NCBI RefSeq assembly: GCF_035083965.1
Contig: NC_089730.1
Coordinates: 14,367,242-14,431,241 of the forward strand
From: Branchiostoma lanceolatum
Lineage: Eukaryota; Chordata; Leptocardii; Amphioxiformes; Branchiostomatidae
DNA length: 64,000 nucleotides
Direction: 5' to 3'
Shown one piece after another: positions 12,165 to 26,300 of this stretch. The translations under genes and the position numbers were made by a program. Below the pieces are notes generated by a model, which was given only the letters and a program-made list of their open reading frames with translations, was not told the DNA's origin and did not search any database. Positions within the stretch are counted from its first letter, which is position 1, and each line of letters opens with the position of its first letter.

Positions 12165-15100
12165 TTAAGGACGAGCGGGAACGGCAGGGCGGCCAGGTGG
12201 TGGCCTTGGTGGGGCATCAGGACGCCTGGAAAAAATGAACAGGCACCATGAATAAACATGAAGGACGGTAGGAGGATAAACCAGTTAATACTGCTGTAAA
12301 ACCTGTGCTGTGGGGAGGTGTGCAACACACATTCTTGTATTAAGGAAGGCACAGCAAAAATCACCTCTCATGTCAAAACCTTTTGTGCATTGTAACTGTG
12401 GGGCTCAGACATTGCTGCAATGATGTCAATATCTGATGAAAACATATTCTGTGCTTTATGGATTTTATGCCTGCAATGTACAGCTGTGTACAGTGCTTTT
12501 GTGGATTGTATCAAAAGGAACATTGCAGTGGTAACATCACTAATTTTGTGATACAAAATGGTAATTCCCATATTGTTAAACTCAAGAGCCATTTTATGCT
12601 GGCCAAGAGCATGTCTCTCTTTGGTTCCATCACAAAGTCAAAGCTGCACTTCAGGTAAATGCTGCAAGGTGTCCTCGCAGGATGAGGATAGGTGATTGAC
12701 TGAAAGAATCTGAGAGGATACCCTGCACTCCTACACCCAAGGAAATTGCTATCACTTCCTTGATGTCTTATTCTCTGTTGTTCTGGTAAAGTCTGCTGGA
12801 AAAGCAAATCAACACCCGAAATGATGTACGATGATTGTAAACAAATATCTCTGTAAAAAGAAATCATAGGAAAAAAAGAGAACTGAAAAAAAGACGCGGA
12901 CTATACCTTGGGATAGCAGGTGCTGCGTTCTGCCCCGGGCGTGCGGGGATCTCGGGTGGTGCGAAGCCGGGTGCGGGCCGCGACGGAAGGTCGGGACGCT
13001 GCATCATACTATTTGGCCTGGGAATGTCAATCAAAAGTACAGCATGCACTCATGAAACTAAAACTTTTTTTTTTCTTTGGGGAAGACTTGAAGAGGGATG
13101 GATGAATTGTGCATGGAGATGACGGTGATGAGGAATAGACAGGACAAGCAGCCAATCAAACAGGTGCAAAGCTGTGTCTGTTTTGTGTTCTTGTCCAATG
13201 AGAGTGTAGCTTTCAGGACAGACAGCCAATCAAAATGGTGCAAGCTGTGATTGCTTTTGTGTTTGTCCAATCAGCGTGGATTTGGTCATGGGTACTTGTG
13301 AGCTGTATCCAAGGCAAGGATAAGTGACTGGAGAGGACTTGACATGGGATGCAGAAGCATGTTGGAAAGCTAGCGACAGCAGCACAGGTTCTTCTAAAGA
13401 TCTGTATCATTTTCTTGCCATTGGAAAGGAACGGAGGGACTTCTAGGGTTAGAGGGAGGGGGATGCTGGTTTGGGCCTCCAGTTGTGTAGAGAGAAAAGC
13501 GAAGAAAGGCGAAATAATATGAAACGAAAGGAGAACGCAACAACTCAACCACCAAAAAAGGCAAACATACAAAGCACTACAACTTTGACAGTCTCAGTGC
13601 ACCCGTATGCTAGTGTGTGCATACTTACTTTCTTGTGCCTGCAAGTTTTATTGCAGCGTTGTGTGCTTTTAGATGCACATGTACAAAATCATGTGTGTGT
13701 AGACCAAGGACAAGACTTAATGGACTTTAAGTCAACCTGGACTTAACTTTTCAAGCCCACCAACTTTCATAAGCAGGTTTCTTTACCTTACATTGCCAAT
13801 TATAATCACAATCAAGATTCTATCATATCACCAACTTTGTGCCATGACACAAAACCTACATGGCATTTTTCTTCTTTTGCTTGAAAGATGCAACTTGTCA
13901 TAACATCTGATTCATTTAAATTTTTAAGTATGATAGGCATGCCCTTCCCTGACCTGACAAGTTGTTTGAAAAAAATCATCTTCATGTAACTTCCAAAATG
14001 ATTGCATTATACAACTTGACATACAACCTGTTAGCTGTTAGGTACCACACTTTGATACAGTACCTGGTTGTTGGGAAGTAGTACACAAGGAGCCGTTCAT
14101 GACTTACCTAGGAGGGGGAGGGGCAGGCCCCCCTGGTCCGGGAGGGACGGGCGCCGGACGAGCCACCCCGCCGGTCCGCTGGCTTGGACGCCGGTTCAGC
14201 GAGGGGCTACCACCTGGGGACACCCTGCAGACAGTCCAAGAACCATGGAGGGGTCAAAACTTAACGCAATGATATCACAACTACGTTTGGCCCAGGAAAA
14301 AAAATGTTGTGTTTCCAGTTACCCCACGGACCCTAGCAAAAACCTGCTGACCCCTGACCTTTTGGGGGGCGTCGACCACTGGAAAGGAACATAAAATTTT
14401 GGAACATGGGTTTTGAAAACGCTATAAATTAATTGTTCAACATGTTCTCTTCATTTCTGTTGCAATAGAAAAAGTTATAAACACAAACCGACCAAACCTA
14501 GGTCCCCTTTATGTTGACACCCTTTTATATGGTAGTTGGAATTTATTTTTTAAAAGAGGGACAATCCTACCTATTTGTTCAGGACCGTAATTGGAAACAT
14601 AATATCAATTCCCCTTGGCCTTATGGAATAAACATGAGTACCAAGAACTTCTCTTCTCATGCTTCTTCACATCACTAAAATCTGACATTATCGTATAGCA
14701 TCAGTGAAAATACTTGTGCCACTTGTACTCTTTGTGTTGCATCCCTGGGAGCAGCAAAAGGCAACAAGACATGGTAACCTAGAAAGACAGTCTTCCCCAA
14801 ACAATATGCTATGTTCTATGTACATGTATGGTTTTGCTTGTCAGAACTTGTCTTGTCTTGTCAAGCAGTTGGCAGTCGAAGGATGATGTAAAAATACAAT
14901 CATGATGCAATGTACTATGCAATGAAGATATTTTCATTAGCTAGTTCCGTATCATGGTTCATGCTAATACAAGCCATAGGGCTGTTAATTTTCATAAAGT
15001 TTGGGAAGATCACCACAAAACTATTTGCATCATGCTCACTTCTAATTCTACTGTCATATATAATAACTCAAACATGATATAATTCTCCTCCATTTCAATA

Positions 15101-17364
15101 ATTCACGATGTCTTTCTCTTCAACGAATCTTTCAATTCAAGTATCCCCAAACTTTATGATGTACTGTAACAGTAACTACTGTTGTAAAACTCATGCCAGG
15201 CATGGTAAAGTCACAGAGAAAGCTGGTTGGTTGTCATGGTATGTATTAGACTAACCTGCCAATTCAAAATGTCTTTCCAAGTATCCCCAAACTTTATTAT
15301 GCTGATTAACAGCCCCTAGTTATAAAACTCATGCCAGGCATGGTAAAGTCATAGATAAAAGCTGGTTGGTTGTCATGGTTTGTATTAGACTGACCTGCCA
15401 CTAGTGGGGCTAGTCGGGGGAGCCAGCTGCCTGTGGGCACAGTGGGAGGGGGGCAGGAGGAGCGGACAGGGAAGGAGGAATGAGTTACAACATCAAAACA
15501 GTCTACTGGGCATGGAGAGTGTTCCAGGGATGGGTCACAGCAATTAGATTTTAAATAAACTTGTTTGCATGGCATTAGAAAAAATAAAAGGAGTTGAAAC
15601 TGGTTTGAAAACATAGTGTATTTTTCTTTCTGAAAAGGATGTTTTACAAGTTAAATACCCAATTGAAAAATTTATGGAATTCCATATTGAAAAGGTTTGA
15701 ATAGAACAAAATTCAGCCTCCTTTTGGACACTCTCCATTGCATCTACATGTATTGAGTGAACAAGAAATGAAGATAGAATACAGAAAGCTTGAATGTCTA
15801 CTTTATCAAAACAATCACACATTAGCTACTACTACAAAGTGGAAACTACATCTCTAATGAACACTCGTCTAGTAGTCATGCAGTCACACATACATGTACA
15901 GGAAATTTAAGTCTACAGACGTACACAGACAACAGTTTAAAGACATTCTAGACGTCAAAAAGCTTTGCAAAAGGCAGACGGACAAAGCATAAATCTAGAC
16001 ATGTACAGTGCAAAAGAGCTGCCAGAAAGGGCCACAAAACATTATTTGGGGACACTGATAGCTGGAGGTATAGAGGGTCAAGTGTAGCATCTTTCTTCTA
16101 ATCATCATGTAGTACGTTCTGCACTTTTCCAAGTAATTATGTCTGTGTTTGTAGGCTTGTAGTTACAAGTTTCTGGCAAGTTTTACTATAGAATGTACCA
16201 GCACTTTCTGTAACTACCGGTTGTATACATGTTCACAGGTGTAAATTGTAACTGTAATGGTGACATAAATCTATCTTTTGACATAATGATACATGTAGTA
16301 TCTATTGATTTGTTTTGAGGTTTCAACCTTTTATTCTAATGTTGACCTGGAACATGGTAATAACATGGGAATTCCCTTTGAAAGTGAGAGGCAGCTTTCT
16401 GAGGAATTGCATCAATTCCTGGGGACAAACATCTCGGTATCTACAGCTCCTACAACTACATATACCTCCAGTACTGTTACAGCTACCTACATTTGTATAG
16501 TACTATCACAGCTACGGTTGTACCTACAGTACTGTTATGACTACCATCAGTAGTCCTATGGCAGTACCTACATGTACAGTACTGTTAGAGGAGGGGTTAC
16601 CTGGTAGGACTCAGCGGTGGAGGTAAGTTCCTGAACATGGGATCAGCGTGGCAAGAGAGAGCACAGGAACAATGTTGGAGCATAGCTCATGCATTATAAC
16701 ACATGCTCATGCATTGACGTACATGTAGAGGGGGGGGGGGCAATAAGCACCTTGTTCACTCTTTTTATCACTGATAGAATCTACAAGTACACTATGGGGT
16801 TCACTACTTATCATTCATCACCAAGGGTGAAAGTTATAAAAGTACATGTATCTAAGGATCTGGTCTACATGTACATGATTTATCTTTCCAACACGAAGGG
16901 ATGTCGGTTATTTACATTTCATATGCAGTAAGCTGGGGCTAGGGTGGGTGCATTTTATTATGCAAAAGCAAACATTAAAGTAAATTTCAAAGCAAGCATT
17001 GCAAGCTACAGCAATTAGCAGCAACATATCCATTATGGCAATTATGGGTGATGCAAAATAAACTGTAGCAAGACATCAATGCATACCCAAGGACTTTCAG
17101 GTAGGTCAAAATCAAGTATGACTAACTGGGTGATAAATCCAGCAACTGGATAAATTCTCTGAAGACTTCTCTAGAGAACTGAAGTTGCTTGATTTATTTT
17201 GTGTTATGTAATGTTCTACTGCCTGGATGTCTAACCTTTGTGGACAAACTAAAAACACAGTTGAAATTGGATTGGGAGACAAACATCCAGAGGGACAAGG
17301 AGGTAAAGTTCACACGACACAGACGGAGGTTTACCTGGTTGGACTTGGAGGAGGTTGCAGTCCT
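12165..17364 (-). CDS. DNM: Dynamin proline-rich tail exons
   Basis: This is the 3' part of the dynamin gene. Six exons follow GED exon 18: 17335-17364 (30 nt, GLQPPPSPT), 16601-16630 (30 nt, NLPPPLSPT), 15395-15430 (36 nt, [11 protein letters not shown]), 14108-14224 (117 nt), 12907-13017 (111 nt) and the terminal 12165-12225. The first five begin and end in phase 2, so any can be skipped without loss of frame. The last encodes [19 protein letters not shown] and a TAA stop. The PxRP and RPxxP repeats are typical SH3 ligands, the known role of this tail (amphiphysin, endophilin, Grb2). Whether each microexon is really used cannot be told from the sequence. Confidence 0.85.
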
Positions 17365-20300
17365 CTGGAAGGGGCAGAGTAAGTGGAAACACACAACAGT
17401 TTAGCAAGCAGAACACATGGAGCATGGTTAAGAATATCAGAGATACATGTACAACACCGGGAGTTAGACAGAAAGGGAAGTTAAACTGCACCTTTACAAC
17501 TTTGTTTTCCTAAAACTGTTATACATGTACAGTCAAACCTGTCTATAGCGGTCACTCAAGGGACTGGCCAAAACTGGCCGCTAAGGACAGGTGGCCGCTA
17601 TGGAGAAAATGTTGATTAATTGACCACGAGTGACACATGTTTTCAGTACCCACTGAGATACATTTTTTTATTCACCGTACAGTACACATGTAAACATTAA
17701 CATAGGTAAGGCACATTTTAGAAATTCGATTGTTGTTCTTTTACTTATATTATGGGCTTGCAAAAAGAATTATTGTATCTGTCAACTCCAAAATCCATGG
17801 CTTGCTCGAGCTTCATGTCTGAACAGACCAGCATCGCCATACTCTACTCTTGCGACGAATTTGATCATTCGCGACTGCTTCGCTGCAGGCACACGCGTCA
17901 CCAACGAGTTTTAATCATATGAAACTAAGTCCTTCGCAGCAAAATGCCACCTAGTTAGTTAAGAACAAAATATGTGTTGCTCAGTTGCCACTTACTGTTA
18001 GTTTTCGACCGTTTTCAAACATAAAATCGTGGCGACAATTTTCCTTGTCTGTTGTTGTTTGCTTGTCATGATCGGCTTCTACCATTATGCTAATAGGGTA
18101 ATGAGAGGAAGGTTGCTCTTTTGAGAGCTTTTTTTCTTTTAAGAAAATTGCAACAACCCAAATTTTACATCATAGTAATGTTATCCATATTTAGTTTGAG
18201 GCTTTTGGTTAAGTAATTATCCTCAGTAATAGTTTGCAGCAAAATAAATTTAACACACTATACCTCCGCAACAGTGGTGTCTTCCGATGACCTTTATGCT
18301 GCTCCGCCATTCTGAAAATCGTGTTTGGGCACATTTTCGGATGAATTCCCGGGGAAAACGGAAATATTTGGCCGACATTGAAACAATTCGCGAACTTAGC
18401 GCATCAGATACATGTGCGGGCTGTATTTTCCAAAAACTAACTAACCGTAATTTTTGCCCAGTCCAAATGCACAGAAATAGTCAAATATGCTACGATGTAC
18501 AAACGCAAGCCATGTGAAGAAATACTTCAGTTCGCGTCAAACCATGGATAATCTAACAAAGATAAAACATTCTTGTTTTCTTTATCATTATTATCTTGTC
18601 AAGTTGAGTTCATATAAACTTGATAACTGCATAAAAGAATGAAGATTTTGAACCCGGCGTGTGGTGGCGATGCGGCTTCTACCGGCGCACATTGCCCGTT
18701 ATCGGCAGTGTTACTGTACTCGCGGGACCGAAAATCGTCTGGCCGCGACCGCGTTGGACAGGTGGCCGCTATAGCCTAATTCTTAATGCTTATGTCAATG
18801 GGGAAAATCCAAGGGACCGACAAAAAGTGACCACTATGGGCAGGTGGCCGCTATGCAAAGGTGACCGCTAATACAGGTTTGACTGTACATGGTTACCATT
18901 ATATCTGATAACCATGTCTGATATTGCATCTCAGGACAAAGAGGTAGGATGGCAAGAAGTACATGTAAACTCAGTCTGTCTGCTTTGTCAAAAGGTTAAA
19001 CAGAAGATATACAGTATGTCAAGGCAGATGATACTGAAAACTACCTAGTACAGTAATTGTAATGCCTGGAATTGGCAGGTGAGAAAATTTTAATTACAAA
19101 AAGAGAAAGAAAAACAGTGTATGTGACCACCCGTGGCAATGTGACATGTTAGTAAAGGCTGCAAGAAGCTGTTACACTACAAAGGTACAGATCCTTTTAC
19201 CCTTTGTGTGTTTTGTTGTCTTTTTATTTTGCATGATATTCCCGTTATTAAGTCAAGGGTAACACAAATCCAATTTAGGACGCAGCAAGGTCGCCAACAT
19301 GCAGTCAGCAGTGTTACCTGTTCTGTGAGGGGCTGGGCGGGGGGAGCCAAGAGTCGCTGTCCACAGGAGGGGGGCAGGGTGTGGAGACGGTGGTCATGTT
19401 GATGTCTCCGATGATCTTCAGGGCCTCCTTCAGGGAATGGTACATGCGCAGCATCTCATCCCTTCTCTGGGCCTCCGAGGCAGACTCTTCCATCATAGAC
19501 GCCTGAGGAAGGAATCAAAGAGGTGAAAAAACATAGTGGAAACAAACACGGTACAGTCAGAATGTAACGCTTTATCTTTAATGTTTTTTTAGAATTTTGG
19601 ACGCAATTGACTTAAGAATGGGCAAATATAGAACCGATTCACGACAACGAGTACGATAAAGTCATAAGTCTTTGGCGTATGGTGCCTTTTTTTCCTGGGT
19701 GTGAATCGGCCCAGCACGTCACACAACAGGCACTTGTATGGCCTGTACGACGAAGTATGTTCACCTCGAAACCTGAATTGGGTCATACATGTAGATATCC
19801 ATGCCAAACTCACACTCAAGAGTAATGATTTAGTACACAGTGCAAAAATAAGAAGTTTCAATTCACTGTGAGCAAATCATTTGCTATAGTGGGGTCGTGT
19901 GGCGTAACGGCAGGATTTCCGACTCAGAACCAAGGGGTTCCGGGTTTGAATCCCCTGCTGCCACCGATCTTGTGCCTTTGGGAAAAAAGGTACTTAACAC
20001 GATTTTCCCCACTCCACCCAAGTGTAAAAATCGGGTACATTATGTGTGTGGGTCACGACATCAGCAATAGCTGCCTGTGTCCCACGTGTATTGCACTGTT
20101 GCAATTTCAATAAATCCAAATCCATTTGCTATATTTTGCCAGCTATTTTCTTCATCCAAACTTACGCTAACAAACTTTGACAAGTCACAAGTGGAACAAT
20201 CTCAGCCTGACTGAGATTTGACCCCTCACCTGGTCGCCGCTCGAATACAGGTGGGCGAGCATCTCTGATTGGATGAACTCCTTCGTGTCGTTGACGATCA

Positions 20301-23300
20301 TGTGCATGATGGTCTTGGGCACGAGATCGCGGATCGTCTTGGTGATGATGCCCATGTAGGAGTCCACCAGGTTACGGATGGTCTCCACCTGACGTTCCAG
20401 CTGGGGATCCATGGAGCCGAGGTCTCCCTGAGGCTGTGGGGAAACAGAGGTGTGATACCATCTTTTAACATTGTTTACTCTGTATTATAATCTGGCTGGT
20501 AGAATGAGAGGTGGTAGTGATCATGGCATGGAGATGGAAAAACAGCAGTTTCATATTGCGCAAATATGCTATAGATAATATCTGTTATGTAAATGTTTCT
20601 GGTCTGTCAATTTTGATAATTATGACACTGCTTTCGACAGATTTGTCAGCACTGATCCTTGCAGTTGAGGAAGGAAAGCGTTGCATCTAGCATCTAGAAA
20701 TCATCTCAGAAAAGCAGAGACAAATCTAGCAGATAATCTGATTGATGCAGTGATCAAAATAACCGCTTTTCAATATGTCTGTATAAGAATTCTTGTGGGA
20801 TTAGAAAATGGATCAGTTAATTCAAATTAAACCAATCATTTCTTCATCAGTCTTTCAGAAATTTGAATTCTGCCAAAAATATGAGATTTTTCATGACAGC
20901 ATAAGACAGACATCTACTCACATTGCCCTACAATTGGCAATCCAGCCACCATGAAATGGAGAAACAAAAGGACATGGACATGTGAATAACACTGAAACAG
21001 ACATCCTTAATAGGTAACATACATGTATATCACATGTATGTACAATTACAACACAATGAAATGACAGTCATGACATTGCAAATGACGTTGCACTTACTTA
21101 CATACACATTAAGGTATAGGGTAGCACGTCGGCAGAACGTAATGCGCATACAGTAATTGGCCTGCTATTCAACCCTATTATAGCTGCAGAGTCTCTTTAG
21201 TTCTCTTTGGTCAACGTTGAATTAGAATAACAGCCATTGCATAAGATGTCTTTGGACACAACTATATGAACCTATAAACGAGATATCAACCTTAAATACG
21301 CGAACACGGCCTTAAATGCTTACGTTCTGCTGACGTGCTGTATAGGGTACATTAATACCAAGAAAGTTGAAAAAATCAGTGGCATCATGATTCCTCATTT
21401 GCACACTAAAAGTCACAGCACATTATCAACTGCTTCTTCATGCCTGACTTACCCAAAGAAATGCAGGTACAGTATCATTGGGAAAGAAGAGGTAAAAAGG
21501 GTGATGAATAATTAGACATACAGAGGTTTAATATTCCACATTCAAAATGGGAAAAGTTATCAATTCTCAAAGAAAACTTAAGAGGCATTATTTTCGGCAC
21601 AGACAAATCCACGAGGGGAGAAATAAGAAGGAAACCTTCTATACAAGGTAGTTGATAAAAGACAGGTGGATAAATACATTGTGGAAACAAGATGAAAAGG
21701 TGGTGAACGGGGGTTGGTGGATAACATACAAGTATGGCAAAGTAGAAAAGACATAGGGGTAAGTCAAACTTTATCAGCTGAGTAAAATGGTTCTGTGACT
21801 CTTGTACCCCACAGTTTGTAAGTTTACAGAGATCCCAACACAATCATTGATGATAGCAGAGAGTTCAAGAAAATTCTGTCCTGGAACTTGCAAAACTTGG
21901 AAAATGCAAAACCAGATTAAAAAGATGCCATCTATAACCATCCCTCAACAGAGACAGGAGCGTCAAAGACTTTCTGCAACTTATGATCCACTGCTCACCC
22001 AGTCACGTGTTCTATCTGCATAACGTAACATCACAGAAGCAGTGGATTGCTCATTCCTTGACAGGCTGGAGTTGATCAATTTGGGTAAGTCCAATTTCTT
22101 GTGTTGGCAGTTCAACTTTGACTCAGAACAAAATGTTGTCCGTCAGACTTACGCTGGATTCCTCGCTGGTCGGGTCCACGTTGCGTTCAGGGTACACTCC
22201 TGCCCGCAGGAACGACGCCTTCCAACTGTCCACCTCATCCAGCGTCTCCGCCGACAACTCCAGCTGCTTGTAGTCCTTGTAGACGTTTCTACACAGGGTT
22301 AGGAAACAAAGAGGTTAGCACCTCAACCATTGCATCAACAGTCATATCTAAAATATACAGGGAGAAAGCCGACAACTCAAGCTGCTTGTAGTCCTTGAAG
22401 ACGTTTCTACACGGGATTAGGAAACAAAGGTGTTAGCATGTAGAATCATTGCACAAACAGTCGTATCTAAAATACACAGGGAGCAACGCCGACAACTACA
22501 GCTGCTTGTAGTCCTTGTAGACGTTTCTACATTTGATAAAATGAGACATTAGCATCTCTATATGGTATCCATGCACCTACTGTCATATTTCGAATGTATC
22601 TTTTATCTTTTGAAGTCTGTCAAAATGTCCCGTTTACCACAAGTAAACTCTCATCCACCCATCCATCTCACCCTCTTACTAGTCCGGGAGAAGATACACA
22701 TTACATACATGTACATCATGCAGGTGTATGAAGGGTAGTTGTGATGTATCCAACACATATTCAGTGCACAGATGAACCACTAGGGAAATGGTTAATCAAG
22801 GCACATTCAGGGTAAGACAGTTTACCACACAGTGAGCTTTAATGGTTTCATGCATTCAAACTCATACATTGCACAACAGAGATGTATGTATGCTGACCTT
22901 GACTCCTGGTTGAAGAGTGCGAAAATGTGTCTGCGTGACATCCAGCCCTGCTCGACGTCCCGGACCCTCAGGCCATCCAGAGGCAGCATGTACTTCTTAT
23001 CTTTCTCCTGTAAACATCACAATGTCAAGATTATGGAAGCAAAATCACAGAGCTACAAGGTTACAGTTGAAAAAAACTGGCACATTTTGGAGTAATGTAG
23101 CAACTTAACAGGTTTTGACAAATAGTCAAACACTACACACAACAAAAGAGACAAACTCTGTCTTTTCATCAACCCAGTTAAGTCAGATCTCGTCTTGGAG
23201 TTCTCTTGTCACGTGACTAGACGTGTTTCTGTCAAGGTATCCTAACATATACAGTCTAGCTGTACAAGTGCCCGATGTTGTGAGTACATGTAAAGACACA

Positions 23301-26300
23301 TTACTCAGACACCCACCTCCTCATCCTTGAACCAAGAAAGGCTCTCCGCAGTCAGCACAAACCAGTACTCCTTCGAGCCTCCCTTCATGATGCTGATGTT
23401 GTGGATGGTGAGCCAGCCCTTCCGAATAACCTACAGGGCAAAGGTCAGGGGTCATGAGCTATAGGTCATAGTTTGTGGGTCAAAATTCAGTGGTGACAAT
23501 GAGTTCTATTTCATGCATACGTAAAATCTGTGCATGATAAATCAAATCAAATTTTACCAGTAAAATAAATCAAATTCAATTTTATCATGTTATATGCAGT
23601 AGTATTTTCAACCATTAAATGTTCAATTTCTCAAAAAAAGTTCAGTTCATTGTGTGATCAAGACAACCTTTCTTCAAATCAGGTAGCAGATTTTGCAGAA
23701 CATTCTTTTATCAAAAGAGCCACAATCATACATGTACATTGAGTGCATTGCTTCAGAGCAAGAGTGCTGATAACATTCATTAAGTAAAGGAAACTTCTAA
23801 CTTGCTAATTGATTTAGAAGAATAGCTGATTGCTAAAAAGAGAGCAAGCATAAAATCACTGTGCTTGAAACTGTAAAAAAAAAAGATAAAGAAAAATCAA
23901 AATGCCCTAAAAAAAAGTAGGCATAAGGGAAAAGAGTGTCAGGGTCAGGGATCACTCCCGAGTCACCAGCTTGTTGAGCAACAGGCTCCCTCCACACAGA
24001 AAAAAACACACACCACAGACACCAAGTTTGCAGAACTGTTCAAACCTGGTTGCCCACACTCTTGGCCTTTCTTGTTGTCTTGTTGTCACTCTTAGCTTGC
24101 TGGGCGCTGCAAGTGGACAAACGTGATTATTCCTACTCTATCTACCGTCACACGTGCCTCACACATGTTCACACACTGTGTACAATAACACACCTGGTTC
24201 CCTAAGTTCTTGGCATTCCTTTTGGTGGCGGCTTTGTCAGTGGCCTGAGCACTGGAAGTGGAGATGGCAGAGGAGCTAAGTATCGTCAAGCAGCCACCAG
24301 TATGGAAAGAAAACGGGCTCAACAAAAACAGATGAAAAATCAAAGATACTTGAGAGCCAGTGCATAGTTCAGAAAGGGGCAGAGTGTTATTCAGTCTTCA
24401 AGATGTGAGATGTGCTCTCTTTAATCTCTAAAAAATCACTCAAGTCAGCCAAAAAGTGTCACAGGCAGAATATTTGTTAGTAGTGTCAATTCACCCAAGG
24501 TACGTACTTATGAAGAATTCTTTTTCTGGCCAGAAGAGAAAGAGAGAAACAAAACAAGTTTTTCGAGTGGCCGAATTCAGTAGTGCTTACCTACTGCGCC
24601 CTGCTCCTTTAGTAGATGCACTATAAGATAAAGAAACCATCTAAGAAACACCAAAGAACCAAGCCGTTTCCACCAAGCTCCCTACTGTTGTTAGTTAACT
24701 GGATAACATCCGCCACAACTAACCGTCTTATCTATCTGGCTCTACAAGTCTCTGATTAAAAAAAGGGGACTTTGAAAAAATCTTTATCTATGATTGTTCT
24801 TTCATGACCTGCAAAGTTCTGCCACTGATATCAATTGTACTTGATATGTGCTTGGTTATCTTGTATCACATGATCTGAGGAAGGTTTTCGATTAGCTGTA
24901 CAACCATGTGAAGTAACTTTTCAGGTCGTGATGCAAGAACTGTTGTAAATCAACAGATAAAGAATGCAAAAGTCTAATGCAATTAACTGGAAATCACATA
25001 CATTGTATATGATATTGAAAAGTATCTATACTACAAATAAGAAACACTGTCAAAAAATACAGATATTCTTTAAAAGGTAAAATGAAAAGAATCAATTCAA
25101 AGATATTGAAACTTTTAAATCTTCTTTCGCAGAAAACTGCCCAAAAGAAAATCAAGAACATGGTACTAAGTACACTACAGCAACAAATTGCAACAACGAG
25201 ATACATTCAAATAAGACATGGTTAGTAACATAAATACATGTATGGCATTCGTGAACAAAAATGCAGCAGCAAGGGAATGCTGTTAGGGGGATGACATCAG
25301 GTTAGGGGACACCGATCATAAAACCTGAGGCATGTGCCAAAATTTTTTATGACAACAATTTGAAGGGTTCATTTGTCTGTGTAAGCCTTCAACAGATTAA
25401 GGCCACAGCAAGTAAATTTAGTCGCTTCAATTATTGTAACAATGTTTATGGTCTCTTCTTTGAAAATCTAAGCATCTTTTTTCCCCACACTCTTGCATAA
25501 GATTTGGAGTCTGCAGAGGATTTACTTGCTGTGGCCTTGGTGTCTGTTGATTGGCTGACACAAGACAAATGTACAGGGTGGGTGGGATTTCCAACTGCTC
25601 CAGCCTTATAAACCTGACTCCCCACCCAAAGTTTGGGGTGTGGGGACTTACCGCTTGCCCTCAGACCGGGCCGTAGCTCTAGTATTGGGTATGACAGTAT
25701 CACAGTGTTACTATGTTTAGTTCTACTGTTTGGTAAAGCAGGCAGTCATAACACATCAGGTGGTAGAATCATCACCCAACTTCAGTTCAGTTCAGTTCAT
25801 CCTCTTTTTAGAGGTGACACAAGTGTTTCCACAAGTTCCTGTCGTACATGACAGATCGAAGTTCCTGATCCTCATCTTCAAGGCCAACATCCTCTTCGAT
25901 TACTTTCTTTAGTGTCAACGACGGGCGACCACCCCTACGCCTTTCATTCAGTTTCCAGAGGAGAACCATACCCACTTAAACCGTTGATATCAGCCTGGTG
26001 TCCAAACCTATCAAAGCCACTGAGTCGCTTTTGTCCTCTTTGGCAAATGAGGACAAAATGACTGGGCAGGTACATTTGTATAATAGGTTTGAATACAAGG
26101 CTACATTAAAAGTACATATACAATACTCCTCCTTTCTAAAATACATGTAACACTGTACTTTTATTCCTTAACCTGTTGTCTTTGAACGAGTGTGCAAATA
26201 AACATGTAGCATGGTTGATTATGCCCAAAACATTTTTTCATTTACCCGCAGATGTAGCATTGTTTCACTGTATATGTGTTGCTCTAGAACTAGATGTACA

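Noticed and set aside
13213-13572. Extra dynamin proline-rich exon
   Set aside because: Only a short PLPLTL stretch; no acceptor and donor pair in phase 2.
19890-19963. tRNA gene
   Set aside because: Box A and box B are present, but the acceptor stem does not pair and the sequence is the head of a SINE with a target duplication.
25526-25703. A further copy of the dynamin linker exon ([17 protein letters not shown])
   Set aside because: The only plausible donor gives a phase that fits neither exon 13 nor the PH exon. The segment is one arm of an inverted repeat with 25391-25420.
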